A DNA stretch of 64,000 nt from Acanthaster planci. Taxonomy: Eukaryota > Echinodermata > Asteroidea > Valvatida > Acanthasteridae. Every line of letters begins with the position of its first letter. Position 1 is the stretch's first letter. The position numbers and the translations under genes are program-made. The notes under the pieces are model-generated. The model made no database searches. It was not told where the DNA came from and saw nothing but the letters and a program-made list of their open reading frames with translations. Where the stretch lies: assembly GCF_001949145.1 (NCBI RefSeq), contig NW_019091462.1:62001-126000 (forward strand). Direction: 5' to 3'. Below, piece after piece: positions 1 through 23,985 of the stretch.

Positions 1-3000
1 CTGCAGAATGGCTCCACCCCTCTCTTAGTGCTGACACCCAATGGGCGTGATGAGGCTGGAGCCAACCGTGACTGCTTCATACTCAATCCAGCTGCCAAGT
101 CACCCACTCATCAGAACATGTTCAGGTTCCTAGGTAGGCTTGCTTACTCACTTGGGGTATCTTTATTTGGAGGTTTTTAATAATTTATTTCTGAGATTTT
201 GTGGAAAACGTTCAACTTCTGCACTACATTTATGGAGTAATTCATCTGTTTTCAGATTTCACTTTGTTTTGAAAAGCCATCTTTGGCTGCCTTTATAGAA
301 ACTGTTTATATTCTTACTTCAACAAAATACAATTTTGAAAAGACTTGGGTTATTTTTTGAAGGGGGGTATGTTAGATACTGTGCACCTTATCAACCACCT
401 CCTGCTGGGTGGAATTTGAATATGCAGAACAAGTTCCTGGGCAGTTTTCAAGATTTTCCATATTCAAAAATCCTCAAGAATTCATAGCTTCATTTACTGG
501 ACGTTTACACCCACACGAAAGACTGTCTGGTGGCTACTCTAGTCTGACAGGCAACTTCCACTGATGTCCAAGTATTGCATCCAGGCCTGCCGCCCAGTAA
601 AGAGATCCCAGATTGTGCAGTGTTGTGTAATTTCCTTTGTTCACGAAATTGGTCCAGTGCGTTGCTGAATGGCAGTGGCATCTTTTCAAATGCAGCTGGA
701 TTAGCGTGCAGTGGTACTGTATCGCTTATCGCTGGAGTGCTGGAGCACTTTTGTCCCCGCTGATAATCCGCGGGTGCTGAATGCCACAAACAGTGGTATA
801 CTATTTCAAAGCAAAGACGGATTACCTAAGCTTATGCCAGCCGAGAAATGATGGCAATTCCCAGCAGCTGGTCTTTTCTTCTGAGTACAGTCTTTTGTTA
901 CAAGGCCCAGCTCCTTTGTCCGATTTGGGCACCCTGGCTATACATACAAACCCAAGGAGTCCGGTACTGGAAACCCCGGCATTGAGTGCTTAAAGCTGTG
1001 ATATTGTATTATGCTCTAATTTGGACAGTGACAGGAAATCATAGAAATGTAAAAGGAAGTAGCCCACTTATGCTCAATTTTCCCTATGTTTTCCTGACAG
1101 GTATTCTGATTGGTATTGCTATCCGTACCGGCAGCCCCCTCAGCCTATCCCTTGCCGAGCCGGTGTGGAAGCAGCTGGCTGGTATGCCACTCACTGTCAC
1201 TGATCTTACTGAAGTGGACAAAGACTATATGCCAGGTAAATAGAAATCATTCGAGCAGTGGATTAAAAGAAGGAAGTAAAAATTCCTCTCTTCTTTATTA
1301 CTTTCCAGTTCTAGTGTCTTGTACCCTTACCCTGTTTCAGTTGCCGAGCCCTAAGGAATTTGGGGGAAAAGGTTGTAACACAACCTTTTATCCACTGTCC
1401 AAACGTTTGTGGATGTATTTCTGGTATTATCAAGGAAACAATTATATCTAAATATTCAAGGGATTTCATTGAACATCTGAGGTATTCCTTTGTTTTGTGT
1501 GTGTAATTTTGGCAATCCTTCAGTTGCAGTTCATGTCATGTTAGTTGTTCTGATGCCTACTTAAATTTGTAACTCTAGCATTGCTCTCCTCTCTTTTATG
1601 TTTCTTTTTTCATTTATTCCTTCATTACAGTTTATTTTAAAACTGAACAAACAACAATTCTGAGGAGTACCAATGTCTGATTTACGGTGCAAATGAATAA
1701 GAAGGAAATAACATATCAAAAGTACAACAAAAAGCAAAAAAGGAGGATATTATAGAAACTATAAAAGCGACTAAAAATGAACAGGTAATAAATAAAATAT
1801 TGGGAAAGTAAACAACAACACCAAATAAAAATACAAGACAAATTTATAGACATGTACTGACATTTTAAAATCTTGTTCTCACTTAACTTTTGGGACAACT
1901 TTTTTTACACTTTTGTTTGTTCGGAATGAACCAGGTCTGATATGTATTCGTGACATGGAACCTGATGCCTTCTTGTCCATGGAAATGGCATTCAGTACCC
2001 CTAGTGCCACAGGCATGGATGTTCCATTGAGCACCAAACATGCACATATTACTCTGGAGAATAGGAATGAATATGTGAGGGCAGCACTCAACTACAGGTG
2101 AGTGAAAAACTTCTAATGTACAAGTTATTTGTTGTAGATTTTCTACATGCATTAAATGACAGATTCTTTCATTAAAAAAATTTACAGTATTTCTTAAAAT
2201 GAAACTGATTTAATCACCCTGTTTCTTTTTACAAAAACAGTAAAAATGATGCCAGAGGTTACAAAAATGCACCCTTAAAGAATTTGAAAGAAGAGCACCC
2301 CAACTTCCACAAATTTATCTCTAGATTAACTCTACAATTAACTGTTATATCAAACAACTGTGTGCCTTTCAAGAAAAAACTTGATGTAAGTCAAGAACTG
2401 AGAATGCATTTTTTAATTTCCTAGCCAGTGGCACAACTCTTGTGTCAACTTGTCAAAAAAGTTATTACATTCAGTATATCATTTGATAATAGTTTGTGAC
2501 TCAGGCTTTCCCCCAAACTCAAGTTCAAGTATATAGACCTGTCATATTTCAAATATTTCATCTTGACACCTGCTGGCCATCTGTCATTTCAGGTTGCATG
2601 AGTTCGATGAGCAGGTGCAGTGGGTGCGTGAGGGTATGGCCAGGGTGGTCCCTGTACCTCTCTTGTCTCTTTTCACAGGCTCTGAACTTGACACCATGGT
2701 AAGAACACAAGAATTCCCTCAGCAAGGGTATCATGTTTCATACTTCATTTACACTGTCATCCATGTTAACCGATCTGTCTTAAAGATACCTGTTGCGCTG
2801 GGTAGAATGTGGAGAAAAGATGCTGAAATTTTTAGTTTAAGCTAGAAAGAAACTTTTGTAGAAATATTTTGTGGAAACCCACAGTATCGGGCAAAAACTG
2901 AACATTTGTAAGCTTGTCAGCGCAAGGACTTTTCGAACCCTGGTCATGTAGCTGAAAGGTAAAGGATATTCCAACTCAACCATGGAACAAATTTTGTCCA

Positions 3001-4006
3001 GCATTGGTCACACAATTGACATATACCTTTAAAATACCTTTCAAATGATAGAGTGTGTGAATTTTGATATGCGGTCTTCCCACTTTGTCCTCGATTGACA
3101 GTTTGATTTGTTAACCTGAATGACAAATTCCCATGTGGTTTCTCTCCTGGCAGGTCTGTGGTAGTCCAGACATCCCCTTGCATCTGCTCAAGTCGGTCGC
3201 CACCTACAAGGGTATTGATGCAGGTGCTCCCCTGGTGCAGTGGTTCTGGGAGGTCATGGAGGAATTCACCAACACCGAGCGCTCGCTCTTCCTTCGCTTT
3301 GTCTGGGGGCGAACCCGTTTGCCCCGCACCATCGCCGACTTTAGAGGCAGAGATTTTGTTCTGCAGGCAAGCATTTGGAATTTGTCTGAGATAATGTCAC
3401 TCTTGATATTGTTCTGTACTTTATCATTTTGTAAAGTGTTGATTTCTTTGCTCAAATTTTCAATATGTTGGTACCACCCTCACTTGTTGATGTCATGCCC
3501 CACCCCTAATTATTTCTGCACAGAGCCAACAGTGAATGCGTTTGTAATCTTTTAATTACCTACACAGAGCAGGCACCATTCATGTTTGCATTACCAGAGA
3601 GCTAGCATATACACTGAGCAGATGAGTGTGGATTATGTTGGTGTTCATTTGGAAGACAAAAATTGTTGTCATGTGATTATTGTCTGGCTATTAAACTAAC
3701 TACCGGTCATCACTGGATGTTGCATCTTGTTCTGATACCCAGGTCTTGGACAAGTACAGCCCACCAGACTTCTTCCTGCCCGAGTCCTACACCTGTTTCT
3801 TCCTTCTGAAGTTGCCTCGCTACTCCTGCCGGGAGATCCTGCGAGAAAAGCTCAAGTATGCCATCTACTTCTGCAAGTCCATCGACACAGACGACTACGC
3901 CCGTATCGCATTGACGGGCGAGGCGGCAGGGGGCAACTCCAGTGACGATGACAGTGATGACTTTGAGGGCTTGGACAGTGCCCCCGAGTCTGAGGAAATT
4001 CCTTGA
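1..4006 (+). CDS. HERC1: HERC1-type giant E3 ubiquitin ligase, last six coding exons (5' partial)
   Basis: The visible product is the C-terminal HECT region (about 336 residues) of a giant HECT ubiquitin ligase that takes ubiquitin from an E2 on a catalytic cysteine and passes it to substrate. Coding exons are 1-133 (entered from upstream), 1101-1235, 1935-2097, 2593-2698, 3154-3366 and 3743-4006. All phases join without a stop. The segments [43 protein letters not shown] and [16 protein letters not shown] closely match what I recall of vertebrate HERC1. The catalytic Cys codon is at 3794-3796 in the SYTCFF motif. The protein ends in a Ser/Asp/Glu-rich tail, as in HERC1. The N-terminal RCC1 and SPRY parts must lie upstream of the window. 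The intron after 3366 uses a GC donor. Identification as HERC1 rather than HERC2 rests on the tail and the [15 protein letters not shown] block. Confidence 0.93.
3367..3742 (+). other. GC-AG intron in the HERC1 gene
   Basis: The exon ends DFVLQ at 3366 and is followed by gcaagc, not gt. The next exon starts at 3743 after a cag acceptor and continues [15 protein letters not shown]. Both flanking exons are whole codons (71 and 88), so the junction is well fixed by protein continuity. No nearby GT keeps the conserved DFVxQVLDKY reading. GC donors are a small class of otherwise normal U2 introns and usually have a strong remaining donor match, as here (CAG|GCAAGC). Confidence 0.85.
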
Positions 4007-6496
4007 AGATGAGAATCCTTTCAATTCAAAGATGTGACGTTGAGGTTCAGACCATGCGAGACAAAGTCAGAATACTTCAAATCAGTCTGTAGCTTCTTGC
4101 ATGCTAGGACGGTATATTATGTGTTGTTAGGGTGACATGATGGCTTTGTGATTGTTGTAAATATGCCATTTGCATTGACCATTAAAAACTGAAAGATTGC
4201 AACAGGTGTTTGAGGAATTTAGTCTGATTTCACAGTATTAATCTTATCAAATTTGAAGTAGATTTTGATTAGAGATCAGTGGATGCCCCCACCTCCCCAA
4301 ACCAAGATGTAAAAATCTTGTAGAAATTGAGTCTGTTTGCAGCTTATGTGTTATCAGTGTTGAAAACGAACCTGCATATCCAATACAAGAGTGTCTTAAT
4401 GGCAGTGTGTAACCGAGGTATTGTGTTGTGGAAAACGGTGAGCCTTGCCCACATGTTGCTGCCTGATAACTCCTATCTGATAAATGGCACAGAGAACGAA
4501 ACTGATAATGTGAACTGGAAAGGTGATCTGTTATGTTTTAGTGTAAATCATAAAACAGGTTCTTTGTTTACAAAACAGAGATAAAAGTAACATATATAAG
4601 CATGCAGTTTGTAATTTTTAGCATCTTTATCGTGGATCAATGCAGCATGAACTTAGGAAAAAGATGCAATTGTAATAAATGTATGGTTCCTTAAAACTTT
4701 CTAATTGGTCATTGTATACAGAAATATACATATTCATGGTGTAGTTCTTGTTGGGTATATCTCCTTCGCCTTGGGTATTAAACTTAAGGTACAAGTTTTC
4801 TTGTTCTTTCTTTTTTTTCTTTTTATCAAAAACTGACAGCACATATTGGCAAAGTATCCTATATGCTTTTATCTGTAAAAGTGGTGTGCTGTATATTTTT
4901 GCTGAGTATGGGCATATTGTCTCAGTCAGAGTGATGTTTTTTCCTGGTTGTGAATTAACTGCTTAATTATAACTCCGCCATTTCATTTGTGAAGTTTACT
5001 ACTGGTGCTGGGTTGTAACCTCAATGCCATTAAGTTGTCACCTCATTGTTCAATTCTGGCCTCATGGTTTGCATTTGACCCCACCGACAGACCAGACATT
5101 TTATGTTGTGACTCCATCGCTCCATTTTTGCCTCATTTCAGAATTATTGCATGCTCTCGTCACCTGTTGATGTTGACCCGGCATGTCGACCTTACTGCTA
5201 GCTGAGCTAATAGGGGATAGCAGATTTCATTAGCAAAATATAGTTCTGTTCATCTGTTTAATTTTGCTTAGCACACATTTGTCTAGCAAGCAGCTTCTAA
5301 CAATAAGCTCTTGGTATGATCTTAGGTTTCCTTGAAGTTTCTTGGTTCTAAACTCATGTATTGAAACTAATCAAATTAAAAAGCGTGATTTTTAAAAAGT
5401 ATGTGTTTGTTAACAAAATGTATACCTACCTACTTGTGTTGTGGTAGTTGGTATAGGCTAAGAAATGAACAATGTAATTTCAGGCACAGTGAAGTGATTG
5501 TGGAACACATTTCAGGTTGTAAATTTATTTGATCTTTTTGAATGGCTTTGCAGCTGAAACGTAAAACAGTATTTAGGGATCTCCAAAGTTGTCAGAGAAT
5601 GTGCAAATATCAATTTCTTGGCAAAGAAGAAAACAAATTTTGATGAAATAATTGATCTTAGTTTAGAAATGTAAAGCTTTCTTTTAGCCCGTTATCGATT
5701 GTTTGTGTAGTGCTAGTGCAGTGTTTGTGTCATTAGTTATAGGGAGAAATTTTTTTTTTTATTTTATGAATCATGGACTGTTTGTGATATGCTGTTTTTG
5801 CAATGTTGAACAAAATGCCTATATGTATATTCCCAATGTGAAACAATGTAAATGTTTGTACTGTGAAATATTTGTGACAGGTAATAAATATGCAAAGCAT
5901 ACAGTAAGCGAGGCTGTATAAGGTGAAACAAAAGTGACTTGCAGCATTTTATTTGATCCTCAAAACTAATTTGGGAGACAACATTTTCACTTAGTACTAT
6001 TTGCAAGATAAATATATTTCCTGCCACTTTTCAGCTTGAAATGATTGAGAGCGCCCTACTTAACGTAACGTTTGATCAGTTTATGCGCACTGTTTTCTTT
6101 AAGCACTGTCAGTCAGGCAATCTAAACCACATTTTTATCACGAATGTTGACTTCGGAGAGGTATCATGTACGTGTTCCGCCAAGGACTTTCTTCCTTGGG
6201 TGATCTTTGCTTGGGTGTTTTTAGAAGGCCCCTAACAGCTTCTAGAAAGCCTATGGTCGTGAACCCCGGTCTCGCTGTGAATGTAAACACGTGTAGTTTA
6301 AGTGGAACCTGACTCACGCTGAACCAATGGAAAAGCACGTTTTTCCAACGTAACCGCCTAGCTCACAAAAAAATGTTACACCTAGTGGTAAATATTGCTG
6401 CTTGTTACGCGTTGTGGACGTGCTGCTTGGTTGTGTTCCCACGTTTTGTTGTTTGCAGTCTGCCGTGGGCAAAAGTGCCCCCAAAATTCTCTGAAA
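4007..6496 (+). other. HERC1 3' UTR and HERC1-ST13 intergenic region
   Basis: After the HERC1 stop there is AT-rich sequence with no coding exon I can support. An ATTAAA polyadenylation-like hexamer lies at 4181-4186. Further AATAAA-type hexamers occur near 5882, so the 3' UTR may run longer. The last few hundred bases before 6497 should contain the ST13 promoter and 5' UTR. I see no TATA box there that I would defend. Confidence 0.5.
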
Positions 6497-18621
<12,125 letters not shown>

Positions 18622-21351
18622 ATGTACCCCTTCTTCCAAGCTTTCATCCTGAATGGATTGCGGTAAGACCATGTTGGTTTTAGTGACTTTTCTTATAGAA
18701 GTCTGTGACAGTGGGATAGTATGATTACTGTACATGCAAACTTGTATAGTAATAATGATGTGAACCATTATGTCTGCAGAGATCTTGGATAAGGCATTGA
18801 AAATCAGAAATGATTCTTTTTTGGGCAAAACAGGGCAAACCTTTGCGGGTGATTCTGACAGTTTACCTACTTTTTTATGATCATTTTCAAACACACTGTA
18901 AATTCAGGACTTTCTCAAAACATTACAAGATTTGTTTCTCATCACACTGTTTTGGACTAACCACCCTAACTTTTGCAACTTTACCCATAACATTCCCACT
19001 GCATTAGTGCCTGAAATTTGACCCCTGATGGCGCGCTTCCGGAACCCTTGGATAGGAAAAAGAATGTGTAAAGATTTTAGAATTGGTACTATTTTTTTGT
19101 TCAGTTACTTCTTTCAAAAACCAACTCAGAAAAGGGGCCTTGAAAAATATATGCTAGTATATCAATTTATAGAAACTGGCAGAAATAGCCTGCCAAAAAT
19201 TGACCCATCACTTCTGAAAATCTAAAATACATGAACAGTCCAATACGGTGGTCTCGTACACAGATGAACATTTACGGTTTGAAACGCTAAGGTAGTTCGT
19301 CGGTAAAAGCTGAAATAATAACAGATCAAAATGTTTTATGAACTTTTTTAATTTATAAGGTAATAAAATTAAAGCAGTAATCTACTTTTACAAAAGATTC
19401 CAATATTTTATCTAACCTTTTTGCTGACAAAACTATGTCATGTTAACTCAACAGAATCTGGAAACCATCGTCAGCAGGTAGGCAAGTCTTTGCAACACTG
19501 TACAGTCTCGTTTTCACGTAAGTACGGGGCTTGAAAACAAACATGCACGAACAAAGAGACCCAGGTACGACATCGCCGGACGTGACAGGTCGTTCATGAA
19601 ATTCGTATTTTACCCATCTCCCCAGGTGATTTTCGTAAATATTACTTGAGGAAGACAAAGGTAAAATTCCAATATGAGTGTTTCGTCGGGAGATTTCAGT
19701 TAGGAATTATTTTTCCAAAAGTTATGAAATTATAGGACGGCCCAATGTAATATCCCCATAGGCGGACCGCGCAGGGGTTCTCGCTGCATGACCTTTTACT
19801 TTTAGGCACTATTTCAATCCTGTCACTAAGGGCATCATTTTTTTTTTCTTTATTTGCATTGACTTTTTTTTTTTTTATGTTTTTTGTTTTGCCATCACTT
19901 TTATAATGGGAAATAATCTAGATTTCATCTTCTCATTTTTAATTTGTTAAACTTCACAGTTTTTCTACCTTGTTCCCAATCATGCCTTTGACATATTTTC
20001 TTATAAATGTTTCACATGATGAAAAAATACTCTATGGGATTTTGTTGTGCATGAAGTCATAAAATGTGGCTGTACAATGTCCAATTTTTACCAATGAGAT
20101 CATGCCACTGTAGTTTCATGCAGCAAGCAGATTAGTCACTCAGTAAAACTTGGGATTTGCAAGTTTTCAGGGGGGGGACCTTTTCGCAAGAATTTTAGTA
20201 AATTAAAGTTCAACTTTTGAGCAGATTTCATTTTCCATGAGTTCTTCTCACAAATGATTTCCCCACACGGAATCGGTTCTACCTGTGTTCATTAAGTGTA
20301 GCTGCAATGATCTTCTCTTCTCTTCTTCAGTGTATGAAAACTCGTTTATATTCCTATTTGGTAAAATGCATTGAAAAGGGCACTTTTTTAAATACTTAAA
20401 AACTGAGGGCGCTGTTGCTGTGATGTCATCCAGGAAGACATAGATCAGTGCGTAAGTGTTCTGTGCAAATTGTGAACCCAGAATTAACTTGCTGAAACAA
20501 TCGGAGGAAACTTTCTGAGGAAGGGATTGATGCTTGGTTATTGCTATCCACATAAACCACAATGAATAAGCAAAGAAAACAACATTTAGTCCAGCAAAAC
20601 TAAAAAATGAGGACTTTTTCGTGTACATACCAATTTTACATCGAGGTTTTCTTCTTGAGGTGACATCACAGTTTTGCTCGTGACTATGGAAATATCATTA
20701 GCATAAAGGCTAAAAGGGCAGTAAATTTATCTTTGAAATAATGAAACAAAATTTGAAATGAGGTTAACTGAGACACAAAGGTGCATAGTGAAGGTTTGTT
20801 TCAAAACAAGTTGATTGCAGCCACTAACTTACCCCCATAATTCTGCTTCGAAAAACTGGCATCAGAAATAATTGTAATTAACATATAAACAAGTAACGTG
20901 TAATTCTGACAAAATAAACAATCAATGAAATTAGATTTGTCTGTTGTTTGTTTTGTTTTCTTATCACCTTATCACAAAAGTTTGAAACCATCTGGCTATT
21001 TTTTATTTGTAGTTATGCCTTACCTATCGATTGCATAACGCCAAACGTGCAACTGGAAAAACCGTGAAGCAGAAGCATCTGATCTAAAAGTCCCAGGCAA
21101 GGGAACACGATGTTTGAAAATTTTAAACACAAAATAACATACAAAATCAAAATAAGACGAATAATTTGAAAAAGAACTAGAGAGAAGTGTTTGTAAACAA
21201 GTACAAACACCGAGCTGTTTTGGGACTGTTTTACCAACAAAATAAGTATTGTTGATCAAAGCTCTCAATGTAACCCAAATGCTGGCTTGAAAACGTGTAC
21301 AAAGTCAAGGGGCTGAAATAAATATTTAAAAAACAAGAGTAAATCACATGA

Positions 21352-21370
21352 TGACGTCATCATGACGTCA
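21352..21370. promoter_or_regulatory. Two perfect CRE motifs (TGACGTCA) 11 bp apart
   Basis: TGACGTCA occurs at 21352-21359 and 21363-21370, each a palindromic CREB/ATF consensus. They are spaced one helical turn apart, start to start. They lie in a repeat-like region more than 7 kb from any gene start, so a regulatory role is only possible. Confidence 0.4.
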
Positions 21371-21957
21371 TTTATTTAGAATAATTTCTGTATCAAGGTT
21401 TTTGTTGGCCGTTACTTTGAAAACGATCAAACATCCGAAAGGGTTCAAAATTGTGCCTTGAAAACGCGTACAAAGTTAANTGTCACGTGATTTGCGCTTA
21501 AACTGAACAATTGTTATGAAATATTACTTCATATTCGGACTCTTAGGCATATTTCAAATAAAATAACAGAGCGTAAAGTACCCGATTTCTCCTTCGTTCT
21601 TATAGTAATCTTGCGCCGAAGTTAAAGACTACTTGTTAACAGTTTGTTGAAAATTGAAAGCCCATGCAGGTATAACCGTAATTCTGCAATAGCGCCCTCA
21701 TAGCCTGATATAGGACAGTCCGAAAACTGTGTGCAGTCTGTGTACAAAGTCTATGGGGAAAAATTAATTCTTAAAAATCAATAATAAATAAACTAAAGTT
21801 ATCACTGTGAATTTCTTCTAGGACCGTCCTTAATGATGGTTCAAAGGTCTGCCAAGTATGAAGTCGATCAGATTTTGTAAACTGCCAAAGTCGACTGGTA
21901 GAAGGAATTGAGTTGAAGAAAAAAAAAAAGGAAAAAAAAATAATCAGAAAAACAATA

Positions 21958-21983
21958 CTGTTTCGGCAAAGTTGCCGAAACAG
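21958..21983. repeat. Perfect 12-bp-stem hairpin
   Basis: CTGTTTCGGCAA and TTGCCGAAACAG pair perfectly around a 2-nt centre. It follows an A-rich tract. It may be the end of a dispersed repeat. No terminator role is implied in an animal genome. Confidence 0.6.
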
Positions 21984-23674
21984 CTAATTAACGATTGTCT
22001 GCTTATAGACTTTGACTTCAGAAAGATTGTAACAATTTAGGAATGCATTCATTTGCGTCCTAGAACGTACACTCGTGCAATTTCGCTTACGCTGTTTAGT
22101 ATTTGGCTCTTATTCACTAACGTGGCATCAAAATTCGTTTCTTGTTTTTAAAAATTGTAAATAAATCAAACTTATAAATTGTATCATTTTCTTTCGATAA
22201 ATATGACCACTTGGCAAGTGACGTTTCTGCTCATACAGTAATCTTGCTTTCCTTTTTCTCAATTAACAATAGGTCTTGCACCACGCATTAACAAAATATA
22301 AGCAAAGCAACGATGAAAACAGGCTTTTACGAAGACTTATGCACTTATCTCCGGGTGTTTTTTTCGGGGGGGGGTTGTTTTGTTTTTGTAAATTTTCATC
22401 GTCAAGTTTTTTTTTTCCCTGTTATATTTCGTCTGGCCTGAATATAAACTTTGCATATTTTGACGAAAAATTATTTCTGATCTGCCAATTTCTGTATGCT
22501 ATCGACTGCAAACTGGTCGAATATTACGAATTAGTTGAACTTGACTGATAGCATTGGCGAAAAATTCAATTGCCTTATTTCTAGATAGCACGTTTGAAAA
22601 CTAAATTAAACCCATTTTGTCTAGTTACGATTGAACGACAGTCTTAAACTTCTTTTTAATGTGTTCTACGTCTATCGACCCTCAAGCTAAATCGGTTGAC
22701 AGTCTGCTTAAACTGAACAAATTAAAGAACATCGACAACCGCGCTAATCAAATTTGTCAAATTAGTTTCAGAGTGTACGGTTCAACAGAGATATAGTTGC
22801 ATTCAGAAACGGTTAGCCTTTTAGAATTTTCTCTTTTAGAATTTCTATGTAAAACACCAACGTGGTTTTCGGCTAGAGGTAACCGGAATATCTCGGGAAA
22901 GACAGGTTGTGTATTTTGAAAGGGCACAGTTTTCAAGGACTTTCTGAAATGGTTCCTTACGTTTTGGGGCGAGAAACTTAGTCTCTGAAAAAATTGTTAG
23001 AAAGTTGTGATTGTATACAAATTTGAAAGCGAAAACGGCCATGTGCACTCATCGGGTAAAGAGAGCAAAGATTGTCTGCTTAATACTTAAGAGTTGAGTT
23101 CGCAGTTTGAGGATCTCTTGAGCGTGAAGTTTGTCCAACGTGTTTAACCACGGGTTTAAGACGACAAAATTAATTCTTTTAATTGTCAGAACTAAATTGC
23201 AAACGTGTATGTTCGGCCTTTGGAAATAAATCCGATTTTTTTTTAAGCAGCTAGGCCTACCTTACGCTAAAAGTAGAAAAACTGAGTTTTCAGAAAGCTG
23301 CCAGGAATTTGCGTGCAGAAGGTAGTCATGTATCGCTTCATTTTGAATACTTGGCTAAAATTTTGAGACGTTAAAGAGCGCATGCACGCTGACTCAACCA
23401 TCACGTAAAAATTTGAACACAAACAGTGCATCACGCGCACGGCAACTTTTCGTCACCAATTTTCAAGAGTGTCCGCTTGCGCCATTGGTCATTAATCAAT
23501 CGTGCGAGCATGATGAGCTATTTGGCATGCGCGCTATTCCAATCAAGAGGGCATGCGCGCAGACTTAACCATTGCGATAGAATCTTGATGCGCATGCGCG
23601 CCGACAGCCTTTTTTTTTTTTAATTGCGCAATCTCATCAGAATCTTTATATATTACTTCCGAACACATTAAGTA

Positions 23675-23752
23675 AGGAGAGCGTATTGGCCTAGTGGTAG
23701 GCACTCTGGCGCTCAAGCCGGAGGTCCCGGGTTCGAATCCCGCCTCGGATAC
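23675..23752 (+). mobile_element. tRNA-derived SINE head
   Basis: An RNA polymerase III A box (TGGCCTAGTGG, 23687-23697) and a perfect B box (GGTTCGAATCC, 23730-23740) stand at tRNA-like spacing. The T arm pairs, and an anticodon-like stem (CTCTGGC with GCCGGAG) is present. The would-be acceptor ends do not pair and the anticodon-like loop is the wrong size, so this is not a working tRNA. An AT-rich tail with (TTTTA)n at about 23814-23836 follows. A degraded tRNA gene is the alternative. Confidence 0.65.
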
Positions 23753-23900
23753 AGAAGGGTCTTATACTTCTTTTTACTTGCACTATACCAGAGTAAAATA
23801 GTGTAAAATTTCCATTTTATTTTATTTTATTTTATCCTCTTCGCTAGACAACTGCCATGGAACTCGGACCTATCGCAGGTTTCGTGCTATCGGTCATCGC

Positions 23901-23985
23901 TGTCCCGGACGGGATTCGAACCCAGGACCCTCTGCCCAGAAGGCAGGATCTCTACCGCCACCGCTGTTTGGGTCCCCGAAAGACC
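23901..23985 (-). mobile_element. Second tRNA-derived SINE head, opposite orientation
   Basis: On the minus strand a B box (GGTTCGAATCC) lies at 23922-23912, with a tRNA-like anticodon arm (CTGCC/GGCAG) upstream of it and a weak A box (TGGCGGTAGAG). The ends do not form an acceptor stem. It faces the plus-strand head at 23675 across the (TTTTA)n tract. The two heads differ in their anticodon arms, so they are not a simple recent inverted duplication. Confidence 0.55.

Larger units (their letters stand above)
18622..23674. other. ST13 3' UTR and gene-free region
   Basis: The ST13 3' UTR starts here, with an AATAAA at 19362-19367 as one possible polyadenylation signal. Beyond it is AT-rich sequence with homopolymer tracts. 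I see no supported gene. A 126-codon open frame on the minus strand (20628-20248) with one hydrophobic segment is discussed in the findings. Near-repeats of the phrase TTGAAAACGYGTACAAAGT occur around 21288 and 21457, which suggests a dispersed repeat. A single N is at 21480. Confidence 0.5.

Noticed and set aside
23675-23752. Functional tRNA gene
   Set aside because: A and B boxes are present, but the acceptor ends do not pair and the anticodon loop length is wrong.
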